The position numbers and the translations under genes were made by a program. A DNA stretch of 64,000 bases from Caenorhabditis remanei (lineage: Eukaryota; Nematoda; Chromadorea; Rhabditida; Rhabditidae). Positions 1 through 9,976 of the stretch are shown here, piece by piece. Numbering within the stretch: the stretch's first letter is position 1; every line of letters starts with the position of its first letter. The DNA lies in NCBI RefSeq assembly GCF_010183535.1, contig NC_071331.1, positions 21,638,001-21,702,000 on the forward strand, given 5' to 3'. Below the pieces are notes generated by a model. That model saw only the letters and a program-made list of their open reading frames with translations. It did not search any database and was not told the DNA's origin.

Positions 1-679
1 AAAAGAACGATTATGACCAACGTCATTTCGCCAACATAAACTTTGCGAAAACTGGGGTTTTTGGGGTTAAAATGTTCATTTTTCCACTTTAAAACCCTCA
101 AAAATCGATTTTTCACACCGGAAAACGCCAAAAACACTGGAAAATCCAAGAAAATTGAAGAAAATGCGCGAAATTGCGCGAAGAGAGCGACGAGAGATTG
201 TGTGAAACGAAGAGACGCAGAGAAACGGAGAGACGGCGAGACGAGAGAGTACACGAGGCGAGGAGGGTGGCGAGAGAAATGAGAGACGGCGGAGAGCGCC
301 GAGAAGCCGTTTCGAGGGGCGGGGCTTCCCGAAAGTCAATATTTTTGAAGTGGGGGACGAGAAATGGAGAGTTGGGAAGTTAGGCCATGGCCTAGAAAAC
401 CAAATTAGCGGGTTTTCAGGCGGATTTTGGGTGTTTTGGGAGGAAATCTATGTTCTGGATAGATTTTGAGTACTTTTTTCAGTTTTTTGAAGTATTTTTT
501 ACAGAAAAAAAATGTTTTACCCACAGGGACTAGAAAATGCAAACTCGGAAAACTAGTCCTCGGTAAAAATGTTGCGAATTTCAAAAATTGGAAATACGTA
601 AAATTCTTCATTAAATTCTGACATCAACCAAGAGCTTCGTACTGAAAAAAAAACAATTTTTAACAACTTTTAATCTTTG
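1..679. other. No gene seen; repeat-type intergenic DNA
   Basis: Open frames here are short, overlap on both strands and lack splice-site context. The part near 180-330 is rich in GAGA/CGAGA purine runs, which keeps several frames open by composition. I see no domain, promoter or RNA gene. Confidence 0.6.
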
Positions 680-1085
680 GGTTACTGTAGTTGTGATTGT
701 GTGCAAACACCGTGATGTCTATGCATTAGATATTACGACAATTCGCAGAAAATTTTAAAATTGGGTGAAAATAGCGGGGAAAAACAGAATTTTAGGAGCA
801 AAGTTTGAATTTTTACTCTGAAAAATCAATTTTTGCCTCAAAAATCAACTTTTCCACCTATTTTTACCCTAAAATCCCGTTTTTCGACTAAATTTCAGAT
901 TTTAAAGAGAAAATCGGCTTTTTGGGTTTAGAAACCCGATTTTATAGTCAAAAAATGAAATTTTCTGACCAAAAAGTGAGTTTTTGTTGTTTTTCACCCA
1001 TTTTTTGAATTTTCTGTAAATTGTCGTAAAATCTGATACATTCGGTTACGGTGTCTGCACACAATTCAGACTACAGTAATCCAGT
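680..1085. repeat. Foldback repeat with ACTGTAG-type ends
   Basis: The arm at 680-757 (GTTACTGTAG, then TGTGTGCAAACACCGTGATG and ATATTACGACAATT) is repeated in inverted form at 1007-1085 (AATTGTCGTAAAATCTGATA, then GTGTCTGCACACAATT and CTACAGTAAT). A partial third arm lies near 1270-1330. The same repeat sits beside the 3' ends of the CW genes at 4035-4300 and 10010-10375. The arms enclose AT-rich sequence with no gene. It behaves like a MITE family. Confidence 0.7.
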
Positions 1086-1654
1086 AGCCAGATTTACGGT
1101 TTTTAGCTCGAAAATCCTATTTTCAGGCTAAAAATTGTGATTTTCAGTCAATTTTGCTCGAATTTTTTCGATTTTTTCAATTTTTCCTTTGAAAAACCTT
1201 CAATTTCACCTAAAAACTCACTTTCTTAACCGTCTGCTGCTCACTTTTCGTCGGTGACGCACCCATTTTTCGAATTTCCTGCAAATTGTCGTAAAATCTG
1301 ATACATTCAGTTATGATGCCTGCACAGTGGGTGAAAAACGATAGCAATATTTTCTCAGTTTTTTTTTTGCTGAAATTTTGGAATTCTGAAAAACGAAATT
1401 TTTTTAATGCATATTGAACATTTGAACAGTGTAAAGACGAATGATTTTATTGAGATTTTAAAAATAATAGAATAATTAAAAATACACGAGAGAAATTAAA
1501 CAAATTACGGATTGGTCGAAAATCTTTCTGGCCTAAAATTGATACGTTTGCTGCTGTCAAACCATGGGTCATCCGTCCTATCGAAGACGAGATTGGAAAT
1601 TAAGGATCTGCAACAAAAAATCATTTGGCTAATTTTTAGTTATGATATTTAAAT
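1086..1654. other. No gene seen
   Basis: AT-rich intergenic sequence with a partial arm of the preceding repeat near 1270-1330. I see no coding or RNA feature. Confidence 0.6.
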
Positions 1655-1970
1655 TTAACTCGTTAAGAGCTTTCAGAAAAGTATAATCATGCCTAGGTTT
1701 GAAAATTTTCGGATTTTTGGGTCTCGCCACGAAAACACAAAAAGTACCGTAACTAGGTTAGGTTTGGACCAATTTTCATGAGGCTTGTATACTTGAGTTC
1801 AGCTCGTCCAGACCGTTCGAGCACTTTGGGTCTCCAAGCGAAATCGGAAATTTTGGGTTACTGTAGTTTTCGAGTAAAAAAACTCACTTCTCGGCTCACA
1901 AGGACCTGTTTTCTATTCCAATACGGTCTCTCCTTGATGACGATTCTTTTGTGCATGTCACTCTAGGTTC
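1655..1970. repeat. Diverged copy of the dispersed AGCTTTCAGAAAAGTA repeat
   Basis: It contains the family hallmarks GAGCTTTCAGAAAAGTATA (about 1667), GGGTCTCGCCACGAAAAC (about 1720) and GGGTTACTGTAGTTTTCG (about 1854). In better copies the GGGTCTCG...ACTACAGTA half and the ACTGTAG...GAGACCC half form an inverted repeat. Confidence 0.65.
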
Positions 1971-2284
1971 AAAATCGAATTGATTCCATATTGACATGGT
2001 TCGAGATCATTTTCTGTAAAAATAAATGAAAATTTTTTTTTTCAGGCAAATCTAAATAGAGCTCACCATCATGAAATTCTCGAAAACTTCCAAAAAATCA
2101 GAGCCATTCCGACTGAATTCTAAGCATTCAGCTCTCAATTCAGGTGGAAACAAGTGTAAAATGGTGCTCTCCGAACAGCAAGTTGATTCGACAAGAATTC
2201 GTTCAATGTTCAAGTTTTTGCATCTGAAAAGAATAGTTTTAGAAACAACATATTTTTAGTTCACAGATATAATCCCTAACCATT

Positions 2285-2390
2285 TTTCGTAGGGACACAA
2301 CCTGGATTGTTACAGGTTGTCAAATCTCAAAATTTCACAAATGACAACCTGTAACTTTTCGGATAGTGTTCCCACAAAAAAATGGTCAAC
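2285..2390. repeat. Short palindromic element
   Basis: The two halves are inverted copies: CCATTTTTCGTAGGGACACA with GGTTGTCA on the left, and TGACAACC with GTGTTCCCACAAAAAAATGG on the right. There are no coding features. It resembles a small MITE; the TGGTCAACTACAAAAATG sequence just outside recurs in the element at 3044-3478. Confidence 0.65.
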
Positions 2391-2689
2391 TACAAAAATG
2401 ATTTGCTGTTTTTGCTCTGTCCAACCCATATAAGAAAAAATCTGTCGGACAATCAGAAATACACTAGACAACGAAAAAATTCACATTTTTCAAACAAAAA
2501 ACCTTTTGGGAGGAAAAACATTGAAGAGGTACACAGATCTACAGTTAACTCACCTTCTACACAACAATGTTCACAGTTGTTGGTAAGAAATCAATAATAA
2601 GAGGGGAATAAGGGAATTAGAATTCGAAAAGAATCAAGAGAAGACCAGCCATTCAGTAGGCAGTCGAGAAGGCAGAATGAGAATAGATG

Positions 2690-3010
2690 GTCGAGGATTC
2701 TAACAAACACAGGAAGACAGATGGTGTACGCAGTCACTTTAAGAGCGCGCACCATCTTCTCATTTCCCGCCATTTCCTAGGAGGTGGGAGCGCTCTAATG
2801 TGACTGCGTACACCATCTGTCTGAGCGCGTACGGTGTATATCAGAGTTGTCCGGAATCCCTGATTTCGGATTCCGAAATTCCGGAATTCCGGGGTTTTTT
2901 CGGGATTCCGATTCTGGATTTCGAAAAATTTGATTCCGGTTCTGGATTCCGTATTCCAGAAACTGAAAAATGGCATTCCGTACGAATCTGGTGTATATAC
3001 TGCCATTGAC
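2690..3010. repeat. Foldback element with ATTCCGGAATTC-rich core
   Basis: The inner arms ATGGTGTACGCAGTCAC (2711-2727) and GTGACTGCGTACACCAT (about 2801-2817) are perfect inverted copies around AAGAGCGCGC and GGGAGCGCTC. Further out, CGTACGGTGTATATC (about 2828) is partly mirrored near 2981. Between them lies a run of degenerate GGATTCCG/GGAATTCC motifs. Small open frames on both strands here are by-products of the palindrome. Confidence 0.65.
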
Positions 3011-3043
3011 TTTTAATTGAACTTCCAAATTAAAAGATTCATA

Positions 3044-3478
3044 TAGAGTACCGTTAAAAAGTTATAAACTTTGGCTGTTTTCAGTGGAAAATGACCAACT
3101 TTGAGAGTGTGCCATAGTAATTCTGATTGTCACACCATGAAATATTTCAATGAATCATATAGATTGAACGTACAGCTCCATTTTTGTAGTTGACAACTTT
3201 TTGTACGGACACTCCCTAGCAAGTTACATATCGACAAAGTAATTTCTTCCTCAAATCGACCATTCAGTGCGATTTTCGAGCTGTAAATGACCATAACTCT
3301 CTAGGGAGTGTCCGTACAAAAAAGTTGTCAACTACAAAAATGGAGCTCTATTTTTGATCTATATGATCCATAAAAAGTTTTCTTGGTGTGACAATCAATA
3401 TTACTATGGCACACTCTCAAAGTTGGTCATTTTCCACTGAAAACAGCCAAAGCTGAAAATCTTTTCAGAGGTACTGTA
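3044..3478. repeat. Long palindromic MITE
   Basis: The left arm (about 3066-3240) runs through CTTTGGCTGTTTTCAGTGGA, GAGAGTGTGCCATAGTAAT, TTTGTAGTTGACAACTTTTT and ACGGACACTCCCTAG. The right arm (about 3300-3452) is its inverted copy, from CTAGGGAGTGTCCGTAC to CACTGAAAACAGCCAAAG. The centre is short, so the element would fold into one long hairpin. It has no open reading frame of interest. Confidence 0.8.
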
Positions 3479-4003
3479 GATGTGAAATTCTAAAACTCAA
3501 ACAAACTTTTTCATAAAAACATGATTATATTCATTTGAAAGCACTTCTGAATTCAATCAGCGGATTTGATATCAGTCTTATTGAAATGTCAGAATCCAAA
3601 AAAGGGCTCGCTGACAAGGGAATTTTTTGAGACACCGCTTTCAAACGATCTATAAATTTGTTCATAAGTACTTTTGACTACGTGGAGTCCATTTCTGCAG
3701 TCAAAACCTGCTAAATGTTTCTGCGAGACGAGTTATGAGCAAACGTGTTCACATTTTCTCAACGAACGGTGTAAAGGTTGTGGGTGCCACGCTCCGACCC
3801 TGCTTTCCTTTTTTTTCTGTTTTTCGAAATATTTCCGAAGCGAACACACATTCTTATGCAAAAACATAGTCTGATGTGTGTTCTACGATGTTTCCATAGA
3901 GAATGTTTGTAGTATGAACATTTCATTTATTTGAAACAAAATCCCTTAAAAAATTTTTTAAAAACCCGAAGAAATCGAGTAGCTGCAGCTGGTGAGAATG
4001 ACC
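3479..4003. other. Intergenic; repeat fragment and 3' flank of CW gene A
   Basis: Bases 3595-3745 contain a repeat that reappears inverted at about 20170-20275 (shared TGGAGTCCATTTCTGCAGTC and AAAACCTGCTAA). Bases 3915-4003 match the 3' flank of CW gene B (about 9900-9976), part of the duplication of that locus. I see no gene. Confidence 0.6.
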
Positions 4004-5968
4004 TTATGCAAGTGGCTCGTACTGAAATTTATACTTGGATTACTGTAATCCCAAATGTGTGCAAACACGGAGATGCGAATGTATCAGATGTTACGACAAT
4101 TTGCAGAAAATTTGCAAAGAATTTTTAGTTTTTTATGTTAGAAATGTGGAATAATGTTTTTATCGTAAAAATCGCATTTTTCAGGCGAAAACCTTAAAAA
4201 TCGGGTTCATCGAAAACCTTAATTTTCGAATTTTCTGCAAATTATCGTAATATCTGATACATTGGCTTTACGGTGTTTGCACACAATTGCCACTACAGTA
4301 ACCCTAACTAACCCAACAATTCCCAGTCCATCCAATATAATAAAGTGTGACATTCAATCCGGCGAACCCTCCCAAATTGATCACAATTTGTGTCATATCA
4401 GTGAGTGGAACTCGCGGATCTAAGGTATACTGTAGCAGGGTTCCATTCATATAGATATTGGCTACAGTATCCGTTGAATTAACTCGAATTTCGAAATCTT
4501 GCAACGGCGCGTAAGGATTCCTTAGATTTTCGTCTCGTTTGATTTCTGTTGTTTGGTTGAAAAATGTCGATATTTCGGTATTTGTATTGTTCCCGTAACC
4601 ATTTGAAATTCGAATTCGCATCGCATAGTCATTTTCACCGCCACCATTGCCTTGACGGTAAAAAGAAATTGTGAATCTGTAATGGTATGAGATACATGAC
4701 TTTTTTTGTCTGAAACTCAAGAATATCACATTCTCATTATGATATTTGGATTCGCCTTACCGAGAGCTTTCAGAAAAGTACCCACAAGCCTATGCTCCGT
4801 CCACTTTGGGTCTCGCCACGAAATTCCTGGGTTACTGTAGTTTTCGCGTCGAGACCCAAAATTTCTCCGAACCTAGCTTGTGGGTACTTTTCTGAAGCGT
4901 CTTGGCAACCTGAATTCGAATACTATAATGAAAACTTGATTTTCTTGAGTTTCATACAAAAATTTCAGTAAAACTCATTTTATGAAACTTTTTGAGCTCA
5001 CCGAGATCCATACGCCGGTGTTTTTCCTGTCATGAAAAATGTCTCTCCTGGAGCAAACGATGAGGCCAAATTCATCCAGTAGGGCTCTCCATGGTTGACC
5101 AAAGGCGTCTAGAACAGAAAATTCCAGAAAATTCTCAATAGAGCGCACTTACATAGTTCTCAGGAATATCAGTGAGACATTTGTGTATACTGTAGTTGAA
5201 ATTCCACGTATCCGGTGTTTCAGTAATTTCAGATTTATAATAATTATCCGATCCATCTGTTATAATCAAAGTAGAAGAGACATTCCCGAAAAGGGGCGGA
5301 GTCTGAGAGACCGGTGGACAGTCGGTTAGGCTTATCTGAAATTTTATGAATTTTCAGATTTTTTTGATTTCAGAATACCTTAAATGCCACAACTCTGCCG
5401 TCGGAACTGGTAAGTTTTGTTACAGATTGGATTTCTTGAGTATTGAAATATTCACATCCATCCGGTATTTGGGAAACTAGCTGAAATTTTTTATTGTAGC
5501 ATTTTCAATGTTTTTGAATAAGATATTCGGATTCAGCGGGAAAAGAGCTTTCAAAAAAGTACCCACAAGCGTATGTAGGGTCCTACCACGAAGACTACAG
5601 TAATTCAAAATTATCAAAATTTCCTGGTTACTGTAGTTTTCGTGGTGGGACCCAAATCAAGCGGAACCTAGGCATGGTTATACTTTTCTGAAAGCTCTCA
5701 ACGAGCTGAATTCGAGTTTCAGGTTTTCATGGCCTAAATTTCTTTTTCTAGATTTCTAGGCCACTTTCTTCAAACCTACCACACAATTCCAAGTGGCCAA
5801 ACATTTATAAAGACAATCCAACCAGTTTTCTTGAGTTGGCATTTTGAAGATTCCAGAAGATTTCTTAGGTGTCCCATAGACCTCTACCATTTTCAGATTT
5901 TCAGATATCTCGGGAACATAAGAAACTGATAATTGGAATATCAGAAAATATAAAATCAGGGAGATCAT
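4004..5968 (-). CDS. CW gene A: secreted CW/PAN_3-domain protein with galectin-like C-terminal domain
   Basis: I build six exons on the minus strand: 5968-5780, 5480-5379, 5335-5153, 5108-5002, 4676-4313 and 4021-4004. All have GT/AG borders and matching phases, giving about 320 residues. Residues 1-17 form a hydrophobic signal peptide. A CW (PAN_3-type) segment follows with KMVEVYGTP and NWLDCLYKCLATWNCV, the spaced cysteines and tryptophans typical of the family. The middle contains PPLFGN and DGSDNYYKSEIT. From about residue 180, PGETFFMTGKTP and DFEIRVNSTDTV suggest a galectin/concanavalin-like beta sandwich; this is inference. The last exon adds only YEPLA before the stop. CW proteins are a large nematode-specific secreted group, so an extracellular lectin-like or defence role is possible but unproven. 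Gene B is a tandem duplicate. Confidence 0.75.
4757..4920. repeat. Dispersed AGCTTTCAGAAAAGTA inverted repeat in CW gene A intron 4
   Basis: CGAGAGCTTTCAGAAAAGTA followed by TTTGGGTCTCGCCACGAAAT is mirrored by TTACTGTAGTTTTCGCGTCG and GTGGGTACTTTTCTGAAGCG. The whole unit is a palindrome of about 160 bp. The same intron of genes B, C and D carries a copy, so it predates those duplications. Confidence 0.8.
5525..5720. repeat. Dispersed AGCTTTCAGAAAAGTA inverted repeat in CW gene A intron 1
   Basis: AGAGCTTTCAAAAAAGTACC on one side and TATACTTTTCTGAAAGCTCT on the other flank an inner pair of ACTACAGTA and TTACTGTAGTTTTCGTGG. A copy sits at the matching place in gene B (11535-11712). Confidence 0.75.
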
Positions 5969-6160
5969 GCTCGAATATATTATGAGGCCGCCGAAATAAA
6001 GAACAAGAACATTTTCATTATTTGCTTTTATGGCGTAGATGTTGTCATGGTAGGCCGTGTTATTGGGGAAAATGTTTTGCGGGAAACGCTTTTTTAAAAA
6101 AGAAATAATAGAAAGGACCTTTGAGAATCCAAAAGTTCAAACATAATTTTTACAATATAA

Positions 6161-6495
6161 TGTACTGATATGGAATCCGTTATGACCGGACGGTTCTTGC
6201 AAAGGACAGACCACCGGAAATGATGATTCCATTTGTACTGATATGGAATTCAAAGGATCGTTAAAAATGGAATGTTTAAGAAAAAATCGGGAAAAAAGTT
6301 TATGGGCGGAGCTGTCTGTTCTGATAATATTAGAATGAGGAAGACGATATGCTGGTTGAAATATAAATGAATAATAGAAAAAACGGCCCTTTTAACGATC
6401 CTTTGAATTCCATATCAGTACATATGGAATCATCATTTCCGGTGGTCTGTCCTTTGCAAGAACCGTCCGGTCATAACGGATTCCATATCAGTACA
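6161..6495. mobile_element. Palindromic MITE with TGTACTGATATGGAATCCG ends
   Basis: The left arm (6161-6260) starts TGTACTGATATGGAATCCGT and includes CGGACGGTTCTTGCAAAGGA and ACCGGAAATGATGATTCCAT. The right arm (about 6390-6495) is its near-perfect inverse and ends ATTCCATATCAGTACA. The 130-bp centre is unrelated to the arms. The element lies just upstream of the coiled-coil gene at 6686. A shortened copy lies upstream of its paralogue (14888-15030), so the insertion predates the duplication. Confidence 0.85.
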
Positions 6496-6685
6496 TAAAA
6501 GTATAAAAATTATTTCTTCTTAGGAAATCATTCTTCCACGATAAAAGAAAACCATAAAAACGACCTTCCTGCAATCATTGAGTTATCAGCGGCGGCCTTT
6601 TTCTAGTTTTCATACATAATTTTATTTTTTTTGCCAGAGCGATATTGTTACTTGAACAACTTTCTGAATATTTTTTTTTCCAGAA

Positions 6686-9103
6686 ATGAGCTCTGCAGAT
6701 CGTTGGAATACGCTCTGCAAGGAGTTGCTGGAAGTGATGAGAGACTCCGAAGCAATTGGGAGACATCGGATTGCACCTGATGAGTTGGATAATAAAACTC
6801 TTGAAGAAATATTGGAAGTAAGTTTCAGAATTCTAGGTTGGGGGAGGAAGGCGTCACTGAAAACTGCATTTTGAGCATATTGCAAATTTTTGTTCAAAAT
6901 TTAGTTCAAATTATCGCGATAATTTTCGTCATGACCCGGTTTTTGGAGTACGGTAATCCGTTTTCGCGTCAACGGAAATTGAATTTTTATGCGTCAGTCA
7001 GTACCAGGTGTAGGATGAAGCATACTTCCAAATCGGGCCAAACGGGCCGACACGGGCCGGCGCATAACTCGCTTCAAACTCAATATGATGAGTTGAAAAA
7101 TATATCAAAATGTAGATCTCAGCGAGTTCTATGTCCGTGAACCACTACGGGCCGGATGGCTTTTTGTTAATGTGCCGCGGGCCGGGCTATAAAAACGTTT
7201 TTGACCATTTTCGCGTTTTTTGGGCAATTTTTCCCGGCCCGCGGCACATTAACGAATAGCCATCCGACCCATCAATAGCCATCCGGAATTGAATTGAATT
7301 GAATTGATTTATTGAGATGAAGGGCCAAAAGCCACTAACACAATCACAGTAGAGAACAAACAAAAGCGATAAGGAAATTAGATTAGTAGGTAGACATGTT
7401 AAGAGTGAGATAATTAAAGAAGTCAAGAAGTTTAACATTATTTCTGAAACAACGGGAGGAAGTTTTAACCGGGAAAACATTAACAGGAAGGGAATTCCAA
7501 CAGGATAATAAACGATTAGGTAAGTATTGAGCACCGAATTTAGAGTTGTTAGACAGGAGAGATCTGATATGGAAAGGGTGGCGTCTTAAAGACTTAAGGT
7601 TTGGAAACAAGGTAAAGAGCAGATTTGGGGAGTAAAATTCCTTAGAAACAATTATTTTATACAAGTAAACTAGATCGTTTAATAATCGTCTGTATTCCAA
7701 AGATTCCAATTCATAGGTTTCCAAAGTTTTGAAATAGGATATATATATTCAAAGTTAAACTTCTTCGAGCAGCGATATATAAACGATTTTTGTACTGACT
7801 CCAATTTTTTGATGAGACATTTGAGCGTGGGAGAGTGTATCGTAGAGCCATATTCAATGATAGGTCGGATAAAAACCTTGTAGCACTTAAGCATCACTTC
7901 AAATACTGAGTTCTTAAGAACATTTAATAACATATTGATTCGACAATGAGCTCTTCGTATAACAGAATTAATGTGAGAATCGAACGATAAATCAGATGAG
8001 AAGATGACTCCAAGGTCACGAATAATTTCACATTTTGGTAGACGTAGACCATTAAGAGAGATGTTCAGCAGTGGGTTCGATTTTACATTTTTCTTTCTAG
8101 ATTTGAAGAAAGTGATCAATTCACACTTTTTTGGTGCTACATTCATCTTTTTGGTGCTACATTCATCATGCCAGATGTTGCACCATTCAGATAACATCTT
8201 CATATCATTCTGAATCGTAACTGCCTCAGGGGAAATAAGTTTAAGGTCGTCTGCATAGAGTAAGGGATTGGATTCCAACTTATCACCGATATCATTGATG
8301 TAAAGAATGAATAGAAGAGGCCCGAGGACAGAGCCTTGGGGCACGCCAGAGTCCACTGAGGTGTAATTGGAGAGCAATCCATTAAGCAAAACTTTTTGGG
8401 ATCTTTCACTGAGGAAAGAATTTATCCAATTCAAAAGCTTCCCTTGAATGCCATAAGCTTCGAGTTTGATCTTCAATTTAGGTATGGCCAATCCGGAGAT
8501 CTACATTTTGATATATTTTTGAGCTCATCATATTGAGTTTGACGCGAGTTACGCTCCGGCCCGTGTCCGCCCGTTTCGGCCCGGTTTGCAAGTATGGGGT
8601 GAAATGATCGATCCGCCCCTTTATCAATAAATAAACCAATATTTCAGGTGCTCCCACACGTGAATCTCATCATTTCCATCCTCATCGGTGTCATTTCGAT
8701 TGGAGAAGAGGACGACTATGACATATTCCAGATAGAGCATCAAATCGAAGCTCTGGAGAGAATCATCGAGTGTTTGGAAGAGGATTTGAATGGGAATCCG
8801 GGAAATGAGGACCAAATCGAGAGAGCCATCGATACCGCAGAGACACTTTTAGATTGTGCGAAACACTCGAAAGAAACAGAGAAAAGAGAGGACATGTTGG
8901 ATATTTTATGGGAAGTTGCGGAAGAGTTTGAGTCATTGGAAGATACGGATAATGATGACACCAAGAGAGCCATCGAAGACATCGAAATGGCGACGGAGTC
9001 CGAAGTAAAAGAGGAGAAAGAGGATACTATGTTCAATATTTGGACAACAATTTTCGGTATATCAGCTATCGGTGTCTTGACTTATTTTATTGTAAAGCAT
9101 TAG
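6686..9103 (+). CDS. Coiled-coil, C-terminal membrane-segment protein, copy 1 (unrecognised family)
   Basis: Two exons, 6686-6817 and 8648-9103, are joined at ATTGGAA|GTAAGT and ATTTCAG|GTGCTC, giving 195 residues. The first 44 residues (MSSADRWNTLCKELLEVMRD onward) are helical and charged. Exon 2 opens with a short hydrophobic stretch (VNLIISILIGVISIG). Next come a heptad-like helix (HQIEALERIIECLEEDL), further acidic helices and a C-terminal hydrophobic segment (IWTTIFGISAIGVLTYFIV) ending VKH. This suggests a tail-anchored or type-II membrane protein with the coiled coil on one side; that is inference. I do not recognise the family. The 1.8-kb intron is swollen by a foldback element and a LINE. 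The exon structure, an inverted paralogue at 13061-14716 and a shorter relative at 16472-18196 support a real gene. Confidence 0.75.
7019..8600. mobile_element. Foldback DNA element with CGGGCCGACACGGGCC arms, split by a LINE
   Basis: The left arm (about 7019-7120: GGGCCAAACGGGCCGACACG, CAATATGATGAG, ATATATCAAAATGTAGATCT) is matched in reverse by the right arm (about 8496-8600: AGATCTACATTTTGATATAT, CTCATCATATTGAG, CGGCCCGTGTCCGCCCGTTT). A second smaller palindrome (about 7150-7185 against 7226-7268, GCCGCGGGCC / GGCCCGCGGC) lies inside. The LINE at 7288-8490 interrupts it. The TGTAGATCTCAGCGAGTTCT tract recurs diverged near 24695. The element sits in the intron of the coiled-coil gene. Confidence 0.8.
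7288..8490 (-). mobile_element. 5'-truncated LINE with reverse-transcriptase remnant
   Basis: The minus-strand frame from about 8490 to 7679 reads as the C-terminal half of a non-LTR reverse transcriptase: SGVPQGSVLGPLLFILYIND, then LLYADDLKLIS with the catalytic YADD. Around 7690-7740 the frame breaks and continues one base off to a stop near 7383. The 3' end is a run of CAATT units, as in LINEs that end in microsatellite tails. ATCCGGA occurs at 7281-7287 and again at 8491-8497 and is the target-site duplication, so the borders are firm. The 5' part, including any endonuclease, is missing. The copy is dead. The clade (CR1/L2- or Jockey-like) is a guess. A 20-bp tandem duplication lies near 8128-8168. 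Confidence 0.9.
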
Positions 9104-9256
9104 TACCACCATTTTTATAACAACTGAGTCCCTTAAGCAACAACACCCACAAAAAAACGAATAAAAACGGGCTTGTTTTTATGGTTTAGGAGAAAACTGA
9201 TTCTTCGAGAACCATTGATTTGAAAAAAGACATAGAATTGCAAAAAAGAAATACAG

Positions 9257-9565
9257 TTATGTACATGGATAGAAGAAGTAAACGATGACTAACACAACCA
9301 CCACAATTTTAATATCCCTCCACAAATCGATTTCGTTGACATTCCTTGATTTATTCGCTTTTAAGATACCTACTTGGGCTATCATGATGGCTCTCTTGAT
9401 TCCGACTTCATTACTCGGATTCCCCTTCAAATCTTCTTCCAGACACTCGATGAGTTTTCCCAACGCTTCGATCTGCTGCTCGAGTGTGAGCAGTTTATTG
9501 AGATCACTTCCGGTATTAATTCCAATAGCCATTACGGAAATGTAGAAACGCACGTGTCCAAACTT
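9257..9565 (-). pseudogene. Small coiled-coil/membrane protein, copy lacking its first exon
   Basis: This is exon 2 of the gene that is intact at 16472-18196. It opens after ATTTCAG with KFGHVRFYISVMAIGINTGS, contains LEQQIEALGKLIECLEEDLK and ends in a hydrophobic tail (IKIVVVVLVIVYFFYPCT). It differs from the other copy by only a few residues and a changed C-terminus. Similarity to the intact locus continues upstream to about 9660 (GGCCAACATACTGACCAACC) and then stops. No exon resembling MSRFTEAELQQ is present before CW gene B. I infer that the duplication breakpoint removed the promoter and first exon. A fused start from elsewhere cannot be excluded. Confidence 0.7.
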
Positions 9566-9976
9566 CTGAAATACTTGTTAGAAGAAGTCGTGGCCTAGAA
9601 TCCGACAACTCGGCCAACATACTGACCAACCGATTACAGTGACAAACTACCCTGAATATGTGTAACTAGAACCAATTAACTCCGGATAAATTTTTTGAAA
9701 TTGATTCATCCATATCTTCTGAGGAGGACCATGACATAAAGTATACCCACGTCTGGAATAAAAAATTTTAAAGATTTATTTACGGTCACCCACATAATAA
9801 GACAATTTTCATAGGCTATGTCCGTAGGTGAGCAACTTAAAACTGCACGTCAAAAAATTAAATGGTTTGTTTGTTTCAGAGTGTTTGTATAATAGTAAGG
9901 AAGTTTCATTTATTTGAAAAAAAGTTCACAACAATTTTTAAAAATCCGAAGAAATTGTAGATACTGCAGCTGGTTC
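9566..9976. other. Duplication breakpoint and 3' flank of CW gene B
   Basis: Bases 9592-9660 match 16812-16875 (start of a GGTCAGTGTAG-type foldback) and then diverge. Bases 9900-9976 match the 3' flank of CW gene A. No gene is seen between them. Confidence 0.6.

Noticed and set aside
2795..3028. Overlapping frames rich in RNPESR-type repeats
   Set aside because: They come from the ATTCCG/CGGAAT repeat run inside a foldback element.
9285..9545. 86-codon plus frame, also seen at 16503-16763
   Set aside because: Conserved between the two copies only because it is opposite the real coiled-coil exon; no splice or start context.
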